Of a stretch of DNA of 64,000 bases, positions 35,613 through 48,240 are shown piece after piece. The DNA lies in contig NW_026731943.1 of NCBI RefSeq assembly GCF_028476545.1, positions 164,501 to 228,500 of the forward strand. Direction: 5' to 3'. The stretch is from Physella acuta (taxonomy: Eukaryota > Mollusca > Gastropoda > Physidae). How positions within the stretch are numbered: the stretch's first letter is position 1; every line of letters begins with the position of its first letter. The notes under the pieces are model-generated. The model was not told the origin of the DNA. It saw nothing but the letters and a program-made list of their open reading frames with translations, and made no database searches. A program made the translations under genes and the position numbers.

Positions 35613-37475
35613 GTACGAGAACCAAAATACTATGTTGAAAATAAACTTTTACGACTACTCCTAGAAACAAAAATTTGACAAGACTTATCTCTAATCGTTA
35701 GAGTGACTTGCTAAATAATCCTACCATTAATAAATCGAAAATATGTTGGTTCAAGTGAGAATTTTTTAAGTCAAAGTCGTGTTTTATAACATTGCTATGT
35801 ACCCCCTCCCTTCCGCTCTATAAACAAACAATATATAAAAGAATACATTATTTTTTAATATGTTCATTATCATTAAAATCATTAAAGATATAATTTAATA
35901 ATTTTTTTTACAGAAACATTAAATATTTTACTATCACAGTTATGAGTGACTTTTTGAAACATATATGTTCTCTTTGTCCTCTATGTTCTCTTTGTTCTCT
36001 TTGTTTTCTTTAACTCAAAACAGCTCACGTGTGTGTTGATGTAAATGTTTGTAAAATTCAAAGTGCAGTTTATTTTTTTTTCACCCCTAAAAACCCAAGA
36101 GGCGTCCGCCTCTAATGTCTTCTAAACACCAGTTTTGCATATTTGTTTTTCACCCAGTTTTTTTTTTCTGTTACAATTGGCTTAAATCGTTCCCTATGGT
36201 CTTAACGAATTTTTTTTTACTCTTCCCTTAAAACTTTCGGATACACCGTAAAAAGCCGAGTAAGGGAAAGAATAACAAGTCAGAAAGTCCGTCTATTATC
36301 TCCCATTGTGTCGTCTGCTTTCTTGTCCCCCCACTGGTATCCACCGGGCGCCATCTTTAAAGCCGAAAGCCACGTCACATCCCTAGCGTAATTTGACTGG
36401 CTCAACGTCTCGTGCGTCTAAAAATAGATCAAGAGGAAAAAAAAGAGTAAGTCAGACACTAGGCTTCTGAATGGAACTTATGTTTTTTTTAAACCCAATC
36501 CTCTACCGCAAGTCTTTATGTAGAATCACGTTCATTACGGGTTCTTTCTATCTCGGTGACGTTGAGTTAACCCATAAGGCACAATGTTAGATTACTGTTG
36601 TTGCCATTGCGACACAGACAACAACACATAAACAGAGGATTTCCCTGTAATGCTCTTATGTAAGCCTCCATCTAAAACAGGTCGCGTCTCTATAGGGTTA
36701 TACTGTAAGGCCTTGTATTTTCCGTATAGCGTTAATGCTACTGTAAACAATGTGTTTGTTTGATGAACGTCATTTTCGTTGATTATAACAGAGCATAGAT
36801 ATAGCTTAGTATATGAATAATGTGCTTGAAAAAAACATTTATATACTCCTACAATGAACATGTAATAAAACATAATTTTGTAAACTTTATGTGAAGTTTT
36901 ACAACTTCATAATTTATATTTTTTAATATATTTACTAACATATTTCTTAATTAGAAGCTAAATTTTGGGAGTAATTTTAAAATATTTGCCTTAAGGAAAA
37001 GAAACATGGCGTATGAGTACATGTCTGTTAAGTTTAAGGTTGTAAAAGACTTTTTGTTAAATCACGTAACTTCTACGTTGAATATGATCAAAGAAGTAAT
37101 GTATTTATAACAACTACAAAAAGCCCCATAAAGCTACTTTAGACATAAATATACCGTTGTTGAAAGGAAGGGACATGTATATCTTAACAAAAAAATTTGT
37201 CGTATACGAACATTATTAGTGTGTTTTAGAAGCAGATATACTCTGCACTTTGGCGTTTAAAACTTCAGCGAACCAAATATGTGTACATCTTTTAAGTAGT
37301 CAAACAAGGACAAGACAGCTTTCAGTAAACTGCACGCCAATGCACATAACATTTCAGTGTTTATATGTTTAAGGTGTTATTACTGTAGGAAGAGGTTGAA
37401 AGATGCGCCTCAAAAAGGTTTTGTATTTGAACATTGTATGTGGTGTGTTGAGTGGTTATCTACACGTGTAATCTG
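35613..37475. other. AT-rich unique DNA with a GC-richer patch
   Basis: A non-repetitive, GC-richer patch at about 36290-36430 ends in a perfect MEF2-type CTAAAAATAG (36418-36427). Elsewhere only AT-rich unique sequence is visible. A 93-codon minus-strand frame (36592-36873) matches no known protein. Confidence 0.45.
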
Positions 37476-37479
37476 TGTT

Positions 37480-37902
37480 TTTTACAGTGTCGTGACGATT
37501 AAAAACAGACGCTTTACAAAAGTTGTGTAAATGAGAATTTTATCGGTGTGTTACGAGGTTTCAATGCACGTAATGTGTATGTCTTTACTGTGTCAAACCA
37601 ATGGAAAGAGGTGCTTTACAAAAGCTGTGTAAAAGAATAGTTTATTGGTTGGTTAAGACGTGTCTAGCCGTGTAATTGGTGTGTCTTTACGGTGTCCAGA
37701 CAATAAAAAGAGTCGCTTTACAAAAGATGTGTAAATGAATAGTTTATTGGTTGGTTAAGACGTGTCTAGCCGTGTAATTGGTGTGTCTTTACGGTGTCCC
37801 GACAATAAAAAGAGTCGCTTTACAAAAGATGTGTAAATGAATAGTTTATTGGTTAGCTAAGACGTGTCTAGCCGTGTAATTTATGTGTCTTTACAGCGTT
37901 AA
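37480..37902. repeat. 102-bp tandem repeat, about 4 copies
   Basis: CGCTTTACAAAAG recurs at spacings of about 101, 103 and 102 bp. The last three units share GGTTAAGACGTGTCTAGCCG almost unchanged, while the first is diverged. Unit length is satellite-like rather than minisatellite-like. Confidence 0.93.
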
Positions 37903-38420
37903 ACAAAGCAGAGATCGGCGCCTCTCTTAACAGCCGTGTAGATAAATATCTTCTTTTACATCACGTGACAACCACAACCTGCCGGTTAAAAAAAAACAAA
38001 AAACAACAACCCAACAGCCGCACGTTACCGATCGACCGGCATCCCCACCTCCCCTGCCAGCCGGCACCGGCTCTTTTATCACTGTCGCCGTGTCCAAGAA
38101 GCCCGTGGGTGAGCGGTGTTTGTCCGCCCGAGCCCACGACGCGAACACAAGAAAATTATTGTTCCAATGTCTCTCCACCCTCCCTCCGCCCTTTAACGAT
38201 TTTTTTTTCTCCCTCTCCCATCTTAATCTTTCGCGCGTGCGAATTCGCCTCCATTCGACTGGTGCAGGCGAAATGCAGCTTGAATATTTAGAGTGCCAGG
38301 GAATAGAGTAGCGTCAAGCGTCTCTCTGAGGACTATTCTGTGTTTTTCTACAAGTCAGACGTAGTTTTATCATCCATTGGCGGCCATTTTGGATGAATTC
38401 AACATGGCTGCGTGTCTAGG
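37903..38420. other. GC-rich unique DNA
   Basis: This CpG-containing stretch is non-repetitive. Frames on both strands are Pro/Arg/Ser-rich and unrecognised. A GGCGGCCATTTTGG word at about 38378 resembles a YY1 site. It may be a regulatory region, without further support. Confidence 0.25.
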
Positions 38421-40090
38421 AAGGAAGTTGGTGGCTTGGCTCGTGTTCAAAACGTGAACATGTGACAAAAATGTGGCGACAAGTATATTTCATTTGGAAA
38501 TTTTGTGTTTAGAATTTGAGATTCCATTATGTAAAGTACGGTGTGTTTTCTTTTATAAATAGTGTAGCAACGTAACGTTTCGTAGTTTTAAAAAATACGG
38601 CTACATTTTTCAACAGTTACTTTTGTAAAAAAAAAAATCAATTCATAATTTTACTTTATTTAACACTCAAATGTGCATATAAATAAATTAAAATTAATCA
38701 ATAAACTAGAATATACAGTGTACATTTCAATACAATGTTTAATACATTTTGGGTGTTTAAATTTAATTGTTTAAGATACAGTTTTAATCAACTTGTATAC
38801 AATTTGTTTAAAAAGCAGAAATAATGAACAAATCAAACTATACCATTTTTCAGTTTAATGATAATGAATTTACAAACGTGAAGGTTAGTTTAAGCAATGG
38901 GACTTCCCAACTCTCGCCCTAGTATGTTTAAATTTAGTTATGGATATCTCCGAACCGCAGTGAATACCAAATGGAAGTAACTGTCAAACAAACAGGACTC
39001 GACCCCCGGCCATCGGAGTGGATACTTAACGGTCTACTTCCTAGGAATGCATTGGTCAATGTGAGTACCACGCGCGCAAACACACATACACACACGCACA
39101 TACACACACGCATATACACTGTGTTGTCCCTTTTACGTTTACAATCTGTGAAATTTTTTTTTTTTAAACGAAATCTCGAAGTCAGTATTTTCATGTAATC
39201 ATTCTAAATTTTATATGTTTGTTTAAAAAAAGTTGCTTTATTTCATACTTTACTTATCAAGAAAGCTTTTGAAACAAATAATTGACAATATTTTATTTTT
39301 TATACCTTAACGTTTTGTATCAATATAATAAAATGTATATCTAGTTTTACTATCGTGGAATGATAGAATTTAATAAAGCATAATGAGTCGCAATGCTTGG
39401 CTCGTTAAGTAGGATGCTATACCCAGAAATATAATTGAATAATTATACTAAATTAATAATCAATAACAGCCAACTGCAATTATAGGGCTACATTATAAAT
39501 CAATACCTCAGGTTAGAAATATTCAGCACAATATAATATACGAATCTCACAACTTCTCTCCCTGCTATGAATTATTTTCTGAACAATCTTTTAAAGGTCT
39601 GCTAAACCTTCTCTTCATATTCCTGCCTTCAATATGTATATTGCTTTAGTTGGAACTTCACATAATCCTATCTTACTATCAACTTTAGTTTAGCTTATCA
39701 ACAAAAATTTTCAAAGTAATTTCTAACATTTAGGTTTACTTGAAAACACAGAAATAAACAAAATGAGGATTTTTTTTTTCAATATTTCATGAACCCATAT
39801 AAACTATCGATTTTTAGGGAAATTTACGTCATTTGCTGAATATTCCCTTGGCGAAATGCTATTACATATGCGTGTATTTTTATTCTATTTGAAGCTGAAA
39901 TACATATTAAAACATTGAAGCACAGCGCAACTAAACGAATGTATCATGTTGTCTATTCACTTACTTCCCGAAGAGCTTGTATATCTGTGTATTTGAAGAT
40001 AAGCGCTGATCGGTGCGTTACGAATGTTGCATTGGATAGCTATAAATTAGTGTATGTATGGATGTCGCTAAGTGTATTTTTTTTAGGTTT
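38421..40090. other. AT-rich unique DNA
   Basis: A CA-rich patch lies at about 39075-39120. A minus-strand stretch at about 38990-39050 ends in GGTCGAGTCCTG, resembling a B-box, but has no convincing A-box. No gene is visible. Confidence 0.45.
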
Positions 40091-40095
40091 TATTG

Positions 40096-40132
40096 ATCCG
40101 TTGAACTGGTTGGTGACCTACTTACCAGCCTT
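40096..40132. mobile_element. Solo arm related to the 92-bp hairpin element
   Basis: GTTGAACTGGTTGGTGACCT followed by ACTTACCAGCCTTA matches the right arm of the element at 19161-19200. No left arm is visible upstream. Confidence 0.65.
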
Positions 40133-42278
40133 ATTGCTCAGCTTACCTGAATTTGATGACTGGCTTAGTTGGATTTGAACACACCCTTTACTAGCCATTC
40201 GTTCAAAATGCTCATTTCTTAGTTTATACCAAATTATTAAATGTTTTTGATTAAATTTGAAATACAAATACATACTATCTTGACATAAAAGAAATGCCAT
40301 GTTTATGCGCTATTTCAAGTTTAAAATCCTGAAAGTCAAATCGACCCTTTTTAAAATATAAAATAAATATTTTATTCAAACATCAACAACAGTTTCGATA
40401 ATCAGTTCACGAAATTACCACAAAAAACAATCTTTAAAAATTCCATTTCATGTTTTCATCGCAAAAAAAAAATATTAAACGTAAAACTCATAGATGACGA
40501 AACAAAGTCTTTAATTTTCAAAGTCTTCTTCAGTCAACAACCAAAGCCGGTCCTCACATAGTAATCTCAACAACAAAACATTGAAGATTACATTGAACAG
40601 AGGCTTGAAGCCCAAGACAATACAAAATACATTGAAAACATAATCAATAAAAGCCCCCACACGAAGATTAATGTTTTAATTTTTCAGCAGCATTTTTTTT
40701 TAAATCAAGGGAAATAAAATGTGTTGACTGTTTAAAGGGAGGTAAATTTAGACTTTGAAACAAAACTAATTTGTTTACACAGACTACTGGTTCTGTTCAC
40801 CGTTATAGAATAAATGTGTGTTAGTTAACATAAGTATGCACTAGTTTTCCAAGCTTGATAATACATTATTGAAACTCATTTATATTTTGTAGAAATTGTA
40901 TTTTATTCAAAATACAAAGCATTAGAAATTATTCTGTTACCAAAGTCTATAAGTAATTATTTTTTTAAGATCATGAGATTTGTATAACACTTATTTGTTT
41001 TAAAATAGTAAGTTTATAAATTAGATCTATAATATATTTCAGGGAAAAAAATGGATTCGTAGATCCATAAGGCTAGTGCACTGGTTTAAAAAGGCCATTC
41101 CCTATAATAAAATCGTTAATGTGAATAACGATTTATTTTTAATCTTATTCTCAGTAGAGCCATTCATTTTTTTCTGCGAACCTGCGTCACCAGTCAAACA
41201 GCCCATGTAGCAGTGTCGTTCTTTTGTACCGTTGCCCTGGAGCTTGTATATTTAATCCGTGTAGTCTAGTCCATAGCTGTCAGCACGTTCTGTATCCCCC
41301 CTCCCTCTCCCCACCCCTACTTCCCCAGCCCGCCCATGGGCTTTTAACTGTCAACCATAGCCAAAGCCAGAAATACACTGGATTTAACAGGAAAAAAAAC
41401 TGTTTGAAAATATTTTTTTCTAAAAGAAAAATTCTTCAAATCTTCCTATTTCTCTAGTCAAGCTTTTCCTGTGTGTCAAAGAGTGACGCGGGGAAAAAAA
41501 ATCCAACCTCACCTCCCCTCCACACAACTTGAAGGCACCATAGAATCCAACTATACTTAGGAGGACCTTACCCTCCCACTGTCTCACCACACCACCCCCC
41601 CCCCCCCCCCTCACCCATTGAAAAATCCTGTTACCACGAAGGAAGAACGAACGCTGTCAATCCCTTATTCCGACCCATCAGGAAAGCAAAGCATATTGAT
41701 TTCTCTCCCTTCCCTCGCAAGTTCGATCACTCCATTTAATCTGTGGATCTCGCGTTTTCTTAGGCGCCATCTTGTATATCTGACTACATATTTATGCCTT
41801 TCTCTATCTCTCTCTATCTGACTCTACCATTCACATTTTTTCGAGTATGTTATTTTTCTTTCAGTTTATAGTTTCAGTTTAATAGACTTCACTATTAATA
41901 ATTATTTCTATAAGTGATGATATAAAACTTGCAGTTTATTATTTCCGTTTATTAGACAACGCTATTAATGATTGTATTATATCTATATATGACTTTATAA
42001 AACTTGCAGTTTATTTTTTGTTTCACAATCTATCTAATAAAAAACAGTTTATACTTTTTCAGAATATACTAAGAAATGGATCTTTTGTTTCTATCATTTT
42101 TCTAAAATATTTAGTTTTTTTTTTAGTCTATCGTACAAACAGTAACAATATATAGATGTGGCTTTACTCTGTATCTCTAGAAGGCCATAAGTCTAATTAG
42201 CTTTGTTATCTACCTAGTGTCTATGTTTTTTTTTAAATTTTATTTTAGTTTCTGACTCTATGACGTTACATGTATGTG
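40133..42278. other. AT-rich unique DNA
   Basis: A C-rich patch lies at about 41296-41335 and a poly-C run at about 41596-41610. AAGGGA words occur at about 40707 and 40735. No coding, RNA or mobile feature is recognised. Confidence 0.5.
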
Positions 42279-42362
42279 TATGAGGTTATGTTAGTGTGTG
42301 TGTGTGTGTATTTGTGTGTGTGTGTGTGTGTGTGTTTGTGTCCGTCTATGGGTGTGTGTGTT
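42279..42362. repeat. (TG)n microsatellite, interrupted
   Basis: TG units with several TA, TT and TC interruptions. Confidence 0.92.
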
Positions 42363-42984
42363 GGAAATAATTTGTCAAGCCTAATCATAGCAATATATGG
42401 CATTCATTTTGTCGAACAAACTAGGCTTGCCTAGACACTAAGAAAAACAACATGGAAATCATAATAATCGATTCCCTATTAGTTCTCTTTATTTAAAAAA
42501 AAAACAACAACACAATCCGTATTTTTAAAATTAAACAAAATGGCGGACCTGAAGAACCGCCGGATGCGAAATGTATTCTATTTATAGACACATTGTGTTC
42601 TTCCAATGCTAATTTGCCTGGGTGTCCAGCAAATGCTGTTTGTCTTCGATCTGTAATTTTTTTTTTTATCTTGATCAGTAGGCGTAGAGAGCATGGAAAA
42701 GAATGCCGGGGGGGGGGGGGGTCAGAGAGAGAGAGACAGAGAGAGAGAGAGAGAAAATTAGAGAAAATGTTTGACAGATATCGAATTTCGTGTAGACAAA
42801 CCACTAATTCGCGCTGGATGTAAAAATCAATGTTAAAATATATTTTTTTTTGAGCCGTAGAGGAGATGGGTTGTTTTTCTGTTCTTTTTAGCTTGTTAAA
42901 TTGCCATCAGGGCCTAGTGGCAGCATTAACTCTATATATTATATGGATCTCTATGCAAAGAAAAAGTATATTGATACATAGGTA

Positions 42985-42985
<1 letters not shown>
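42363..42985. other. Unique DNA with poly-G and GA runs
   Basis: A poly-G run of about 15 bases (42708-42722) is followed by (GA)n to about 42756. No gene is visible. Confidence 0.5.

Positions 42986-42988
<3 letters not shown>

Positions 42989-43051
<63 letters not shown>
42989..43051. repeat. (TA)n microsatellite
   Basis: A pure TA array of about 63 bp. Confidence 0.96.
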
Positions 43052-43055
<4 letters not shown>

Positions 43056-43095
43056 TTTATTTATTTATATTCACCTATATATATGTATATAAATG

Positions 43096-43098
<3 letters not shown>

Positions 43099-43165
<67 letters not shown>
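43099..43165. repeat. (TA)n microsatellite bounding a possible element
   Basis: A TA array of about 67 bp runs directly into ACTAGCCGTCCCGGCC. Confidence 0.96.
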
Positions 43166-43166
<1 letters not shown>

Positions 43167-43258
43167 TAGCCGTCCCGGCCAGGCCCTACTCTGGCTTCTG
43201 TGAAAAACCTTTCTGTTAAAGACCATTACCTGTGTGTTTAGTAATCATCATAAACCCG

Positions 43259-43660
43259 GCATTGCACACCCAAACCCAAACCAAAACAACAAAACGCAAA
43301 CATAAAGCTAACACAATTACAAATACAAACGAAAACAAAAACCTAACAACTAACCCAACCACAACCACAAACACCAATACAAACACAAAGAAAAAAAACA
43401 AACGAAAAAGCAAACGAAAACAAACCAAATCCAAATGCAAAACCAACCACAAACCCAAAGAAAAAAACACAAACGAAAAAACAAACGAAAACAAACCAAA
43501 TACAAACGCAAAACCAACCACAAACACAAATACAAACACAAACGCAAAGAAGATAAAACACAAACGAAAACGAAAAAAGAAAGAACAAAAACGAACCAAA
43601 TCAAAACGCAACCACTAACGCAAACCCAACCTAAACACAAAGAAAACACTAACGCGAACA
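43259..43660. repeat. A/C-biased low-complexity array
   Basis: Units such as CAAACACAAATACAAACG and GAAAACAAACCAAAT recur. The plus strand is nearly devoid of T. The block GCAAAACCAACCACAAA recurs at about 69-bp spacing. Long open frames on both strands come from this bias. Confidence 0.9.
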
Positions 43661-43689
43661 TAAACGCACAGTGCTCAGAGTCTAGCCCG

Positions 43690-44165
43690 GGGCGGAATCG
43701 CCTGTTTCAGCTTAATAAACGACTATAGTACCCCAACTTATTTATAGTCTTTTGCACTCACTTTAATGAACGTAGGCGCGAAACCGAACACGGGAGGCCA
43801 GGGACCCCAAATAGCACCCTGTCTGGGCGCCAGAGGATGCACCATGACGTCACCGCCTGATTGAACTTAGTAAACGACTATAGTACATAACTTATTCATA
43901 GTCTTTTGAACTCACGCGAACGTATATACCATAGCGTACACCGGAAGGCCCGGGGCGCCAAATAGCACCCTGTCGGGGTGCCGGAGGACGCCCGGATTTG
44001 ATTCACTTAAAGTCTATAGTAACCTTTCTTACCCATAGTCTATCGCACTGTTAAAAACAAAACTATGCAGCATAGCGCTCACATGATAGCCCAGGGTGCC
44101 AAATCGAACCGTGCAAGGGCGCCGGCGGACGCGCCTGTTTCAATTTAGTGAACAAAAATGATAAT
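43690..44165. repeat. ~136-155-bp tandem repeat, about 3.3 copies
   Basis: CGACTATAGTA (43720, 43875; diverged at 44011) precedes TATAGTCTTTTGCACTCAC-type and CCAAATAGCACCCTGTC-type blocks in each unit. Each unit ends in a GC-rich GCGCCGGAGGACGC-like block. Copies are substantially diverged. Confidence 0.85.
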
Positions 44166-44695
44166 ACTCCAAGCTTATCCGTAAATGGAAAGAAATAAAC
44201 ATATAGGATTTGTAGGACCTGGCTTATTAAATGTTATTGATTTAAAAAAAAAAATATTGAACAGTATGTTCAGTGTATAGAATAAATAAAAGGCAGTGTT
44301 AAAAAATACCTAACGACATTGCACTTAATCAATCCCCGCTAATTATGTAATTATTTTTTTTTCTTAACACCAAAAACAAAGTAATAAAATGTAAATTCTT
44401 TCTTCTTAAGAATTTTTTTTATTAAAGGGAAGTAACTGTGCAGTCAATACATTTCCGACACAATTTTAGAAATTTTATAAACGTCGATACACTTTTTAAA
44501 AATTTTATGTCGCGTTCATAATTGAAAATTATTCTTCTAAGTAAATAGAATGAAAATTGTTTTTAAAGACTTTCAATGGTAAATTTTTGACTCGTACATT
44601 TAGACTCTGAGCACGATAAAAAATCTAACACTTAAATCCATAGAACTGTCAACGACAAACATATGCAAAACATACAGAACTGAGCTTTATATATT

Positions 44696-44698
<3 letters not shown>

Positions 44699-44762
<64 letters not shown>
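44699..44762. repeat. (TA)n microsatellite
   Basis: A pure TA array of about 64 bp forming the right border of the possible element. Confidence 0.96.
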
Positions 44763-44766
<4 letters not shown>

Positions 44767-45095
44767 GTTGATTATTGTACCAAGCTAAGATAAAAATATA
44801 AATACAATTATTTTTAATGACTTGATGTACTAGACCAAATAGGACTATTTAAATCGAGTCATTTCCCCCCAATCCACGCGTCATTTCCTCACGTCCACGC
44901 ACTATTTACTTAGACCAGCCCGAGAGAGATCAGTCACACCCCATTAAGTAGATGTATCAACAGCGTAGCCTGATAAGACGGGTCGCCCTTGGTTGTGAGT
45001 TTAAGGAGACTGTCGAGCTACTCACTCAAGGATTCTTGACTCTCGGAGGTCCTTGAGACTTTTGTACTAGTAAGGGCAGGATTTGGACGTTACAA
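44763..45095. other. Unique DNA, no gene seen
   Basis: The GC-richer half (about 44870-45070) is non-repetitive and unassigned. Confidence 0.45.
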
Positions 45096-45097
45096 AT

Positions 45098-45290
45098 CTA
45101 CAAAATTACTAATTCTACAAATTTAATAATTCTAGAAATTTAATAATTCTAGAAATTTAATAATTCTAAAAGTATAATAATTCTACAACTTTAATAATTG
45201 TAAAAATGTAACAATCCTACAAATTTACTTATTCTACAAAGACTGCAATGTTACTAATTCTACAAAGTTACTACTTCTACAGTTTCTAAC
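45098..45290. repeat. ~17-18-bp AT-rich minisatellite
   Basis: About ten units share AATTCTACAAATTTAAT or AATTCTAGAAATTTAAT. Spacing drifts at the 3-prime side. Confidence 0.88.
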
Positions 45291-46296
45291 TTTATCTTGC
45301 GAACATTTTTTTTTCTGATGTGAGTTTAGCACTTTTAGTAAGCGTGCCAATCTTAGTTTATTTATAATTTTCTGGGTACATTAGAGCAGAACATATGGAC
45401 ATTTAAATGTCCTCCTTTCACGTTTAACTAATTCCCATTGATACATTTTTAATAATTAAAACATGGTCAAAACAATACCCTGGGCTAGAGGACAGTCAGA
45501 CAAGTAACGCCTCAATCGTTTGGGATCTTTTTTTTAACCAGATGAGGGACATCATTCGACATTTGTGTGAGCTAATGATGGACACATAACAACATCACAC
45601 GGACATATGAGCTCTGTATTACAGCGAAATGAATCTTTAGCATTGTAGCTATTTAATAAACAAACACGTTTAAAAAAAAATTAATTGGTATTATAATTCA
45701 ATGAGACGCGTTATAACCAATTAAGTACAAAATGCTAATTTATTCATCATTTTCTTCCATCCCTATGGCATATATCATATAACAGCTCTCGCTAAAATCC
45801 ATAGGTTTTACCAGACGTCCGCTGTATTTCTGGATGTCGTTCACGTCGATAATGTATTGATCGTCATTGCAAAACCCCAGTCCGCTTCCCAGAGCCAAAA
45901 TAATAAAAAATAATTCTCTACATTAGTTCAATTAAATCCCACACAGGCGCTAGTCTTTCACTGTAAAAATGTATTTTATAAAAATATAAAAAACATAACG
46001 GTAGCTTTATCAAGTCCGTAAAAAGATTTTTATGCTAAAAGCTTATCAGCTATGCATGGCCATGTTTTTTTCACGTTTTGATGACTGTTCGTCTGCCGAG
46101 GGCCAATCGTTATCGAATGTTAAGTTGGACGTGGGCGAGGATTGATTAAACGGAGTGAACGATTGGAAGATCGATATTTCGGGTATGATTGCATTGGAAC
46201 TGATCAATACGTGGGGTTTAAACAGTGAAAAGCATTGTGCTGGACTTTGATCGCGTTGTGTCACACTCGGGCTGATAATTATAAAGTAGAAACACG
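45291..46296. other. AT-rich unique DNA, no gene seen
   Basis: A 72-codon minus-strand frame (46046-46264) matches no known protein. Confidence 0.5.
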
Positions 46297-46298
46297 AG

Positions 46299-46365
46299 CC
46301 TTAAGGGGAGATTATCATTGAGTGGGAAGGGTTAGGAAGGGGAGATTATCACACAGTGGGACAGA
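46299..46365. repeat. Two-copy ~36-bp repeat with AAGGGGAGATTATCA
   Basis: AAGGGGAGATTATCA followed by AGTGGGA occurs twice in succession. Confidence 0.8.
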
Positions 46366-46566
46366 GTTAATGTTCTTGCTTTACATTAAAAATAGCTTTT
46401 GTACTCAAATTTTGAATGGGTGACTTCATCGTGTTAGGGCTATTTATATCCCTAGTTGTATCAGACTCGAGGTTAAGAAACCAATGGGTCTTTTGGACTC
46501 CACTTTATCATGAATCATCATCAGATAAGCATGTATGAGCTAAATAAGGTGTTGATATCCACCAAT

Positions 46567-46730
46567 GTGTAGTTCAAGGTCTTTGTATCCATTGGACATA
46601 CATCACTAGGTCTATATTCATTGGGCATTTGAGCACTTAGGTCTTTGTATCCATATAGCATATGAACACTGGTCGTTGTATCCACTGGGCATATGAACAC
46701 TTAGATATTCGTATCTATTGCATATTCTTC
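46567..46730. repeat. ~36-40-bp minisatellite, 4 copies
   Basis: Units share GGTCTTTGTATCCATTGG, CATATGAACACTTAG and close variants, with about 4 diverged copies. Confidence 0.82.
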
Positions 46731-46782
46731 GCTATCTTTATTTGCGTTAGGTTTCGTTATACAAAAGCACAGTGAAATGCAC

Positions 46783-46866
46783 CCATAAAATTAGGGTGTA
46801 GTAGCACATTAGAATATGGGTGTAATTGCATCCTTCAATGTAGGGTATAATAGCACATTTGAATCT
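46783..46866. repeat. ~36-bp repeat, 2-3 copies
   Basis: Units share TTAGGGTGTAGTAGCACATT or near variants. Confidence 0.75.
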
Positions 46867-47099
46867 TCACAGTCTTCATACTCAGTCGGTTGCTGTGGAA
46901 GCATACGCTAAACTGTACACCGATTGACTGGCAGATTCGCTCAACGTTAGGATTAGGGTTTTCTTTTGTCAGCTCGTCGTGATAGAATCGTATTAAGGTT
47001 TTGTTCAAGCTCAATTTAAATGTACATCAGTCTAGGTTTATATTAATTAATTGGGCAATGTTTAACTTTAGTGCTACTGGTTTAAAAACACAACCTTAA

Positions 47100-47400
47100 T
47101 TACCCCCTGTGTTTCATTAAGTTCTCCCCCATCACTTTACCGACCCTTGCCCTACATTAATTACCGTATCAATGGAAATAACTGCGCTCAAGTCTCCCAG
47201 CCCCCAAACAGACGTGTTTAAATAACATAGACCCCGGCTGATCAGTTCTTCCTCTCCCTTCTCTGGCAGGGAGGTCTGTGTTGTATTGATTGATGGACGC
47301 TGGACGGAGATGAAAAGTCGTTAAGTAATTTTTAGCCTCCTGCAATATTAACGAGCTGCTCCGTTAGAAGGGCCTGAAGTATTGATTCGGCAGCGGGAAC
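47100..47400. other. GC-richer unique block with PBX-HOX-like site
   Basis: This non-repetitive sequence is flanked by arrays. TGATTGATGG at 47287-47296 matches a composite PBX-HOX site. It looks like a plausible conserved non-coding element, but conservation cannot be assessed here. Confidence 0.25.
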
Positions 47401-47790
47401 ATGTTCCTTTCTCTTGCAACTTGTTCCTTTCTTCAGCAACGTGTTCGTTTATCTAGCAACATGTTCCTTTCTATAGCATCTTGTTCCTTTATCTTTCAAT
47501 ATGTTTCTTTATCAACTTGTTCCTTTCTCTAGCAACTTGTTCCTTCATCAATATGTCCCTTTATCAACTTGTTCCTTTATCCACCGCCTTGGTCTATCAA
47601 CATATCAAATTGTTCCTTGTTTGAGCACCTTGTTCCTTTATATATCACCTAGACCTATCACCATGTTCCTTTCTCTATAGACATGTTCTTTTCTTCCCAG
47701 CACCATGTTCCTTTCTTCACGGTCTAAGTCTAGAAATATGTTCCTTTTTATAGCAACGTGTAGCTTTCTCAAGTTCCTTTGTCTATCAAG
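47400..47790. repeat. ~20-bp minisatellite (ATGTTCCTTTCT)
   Basis: About 18 degenerate units share TGTTCCTTTCTCTAGCAAC or variants with indels. Confidence 0.88.
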
Positions 47791-48240
47791 TGACTGGTGT
47801 CTGTTTAAGTTGTCCTACATCTCTATCAGAACATTTACGAATAATATTGAAATAAATCAGCTTCTAAAGTATGATCTGCTATCTAATGATTTTTTTTAAA
47901 ATAACGTTTAGGCTTAGAGTATACGTTATATATATATATATTGTTTGTATACATTGGAGCTCGGTATTTCATCCTTATAAACCATCCACCTCCTCCTCCA
48001 AACACACCTCCTACACAAACATACCTACTCATCTTCACATTCACACACATCTCTTATACACACGCATACTTCTTCATCCTCATCCTCACCTACACACACA
48101 CACACCCCACTGACCGTTTCCGACCATCATAACACTACCCCCCCCCCCTACACCCAACTCCTAGATCATCAGGACCAGAGCCTGAAGCGATCCCATCCCT
48201 ATGGACAAACAGTCTGCTGCCAGTTGTTTGCTTTTCATTT
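47791..48240. other. Unique DNA with CA-rich patch
   Basis: A CA/CT-rich patch lies at about 47985-48110 and a poly-C run at 48139-48148. No gene is visible. Confidence 0.5.

Larger units (their letters stand above)
43166..44698. mobile_element. Possible element bounded by (TA)n on both sides
   Basis: GC-rich ACTAGCCGTCCCGGCCAGG starts exactly where one TA array ends. The block finishes in GAGCTTTATATATTAGA, where another TA array begins about 1.5 kb later. Inside are an A/C-only-biased stretch (43259-43660), a 3-4 unit ~145-bp tandem repeat (about 43690-44165) and AT-rich unique DNA. No coding frame is credible. The layout fits an element that targets TA microsatellites or carries TA ends, but the termini are not inverted repeats. 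The class is unknown. Confidence 0.45.

Noticed and set aside
38990-39055. Another tRNA-like region on the minus strand (GGTCGAGTCC)
   Set aside because: Only the B-box-like word is present; no A-box at the right spacing and no related body.
43216-43661. Overlapping hydrophobic (minus) and Lys/Asn/Thr-rich (plus) frames
   Set aside because: They reflect the A/C-only strand bias of a low-complexity stretch, which removes stop codons in several frames.
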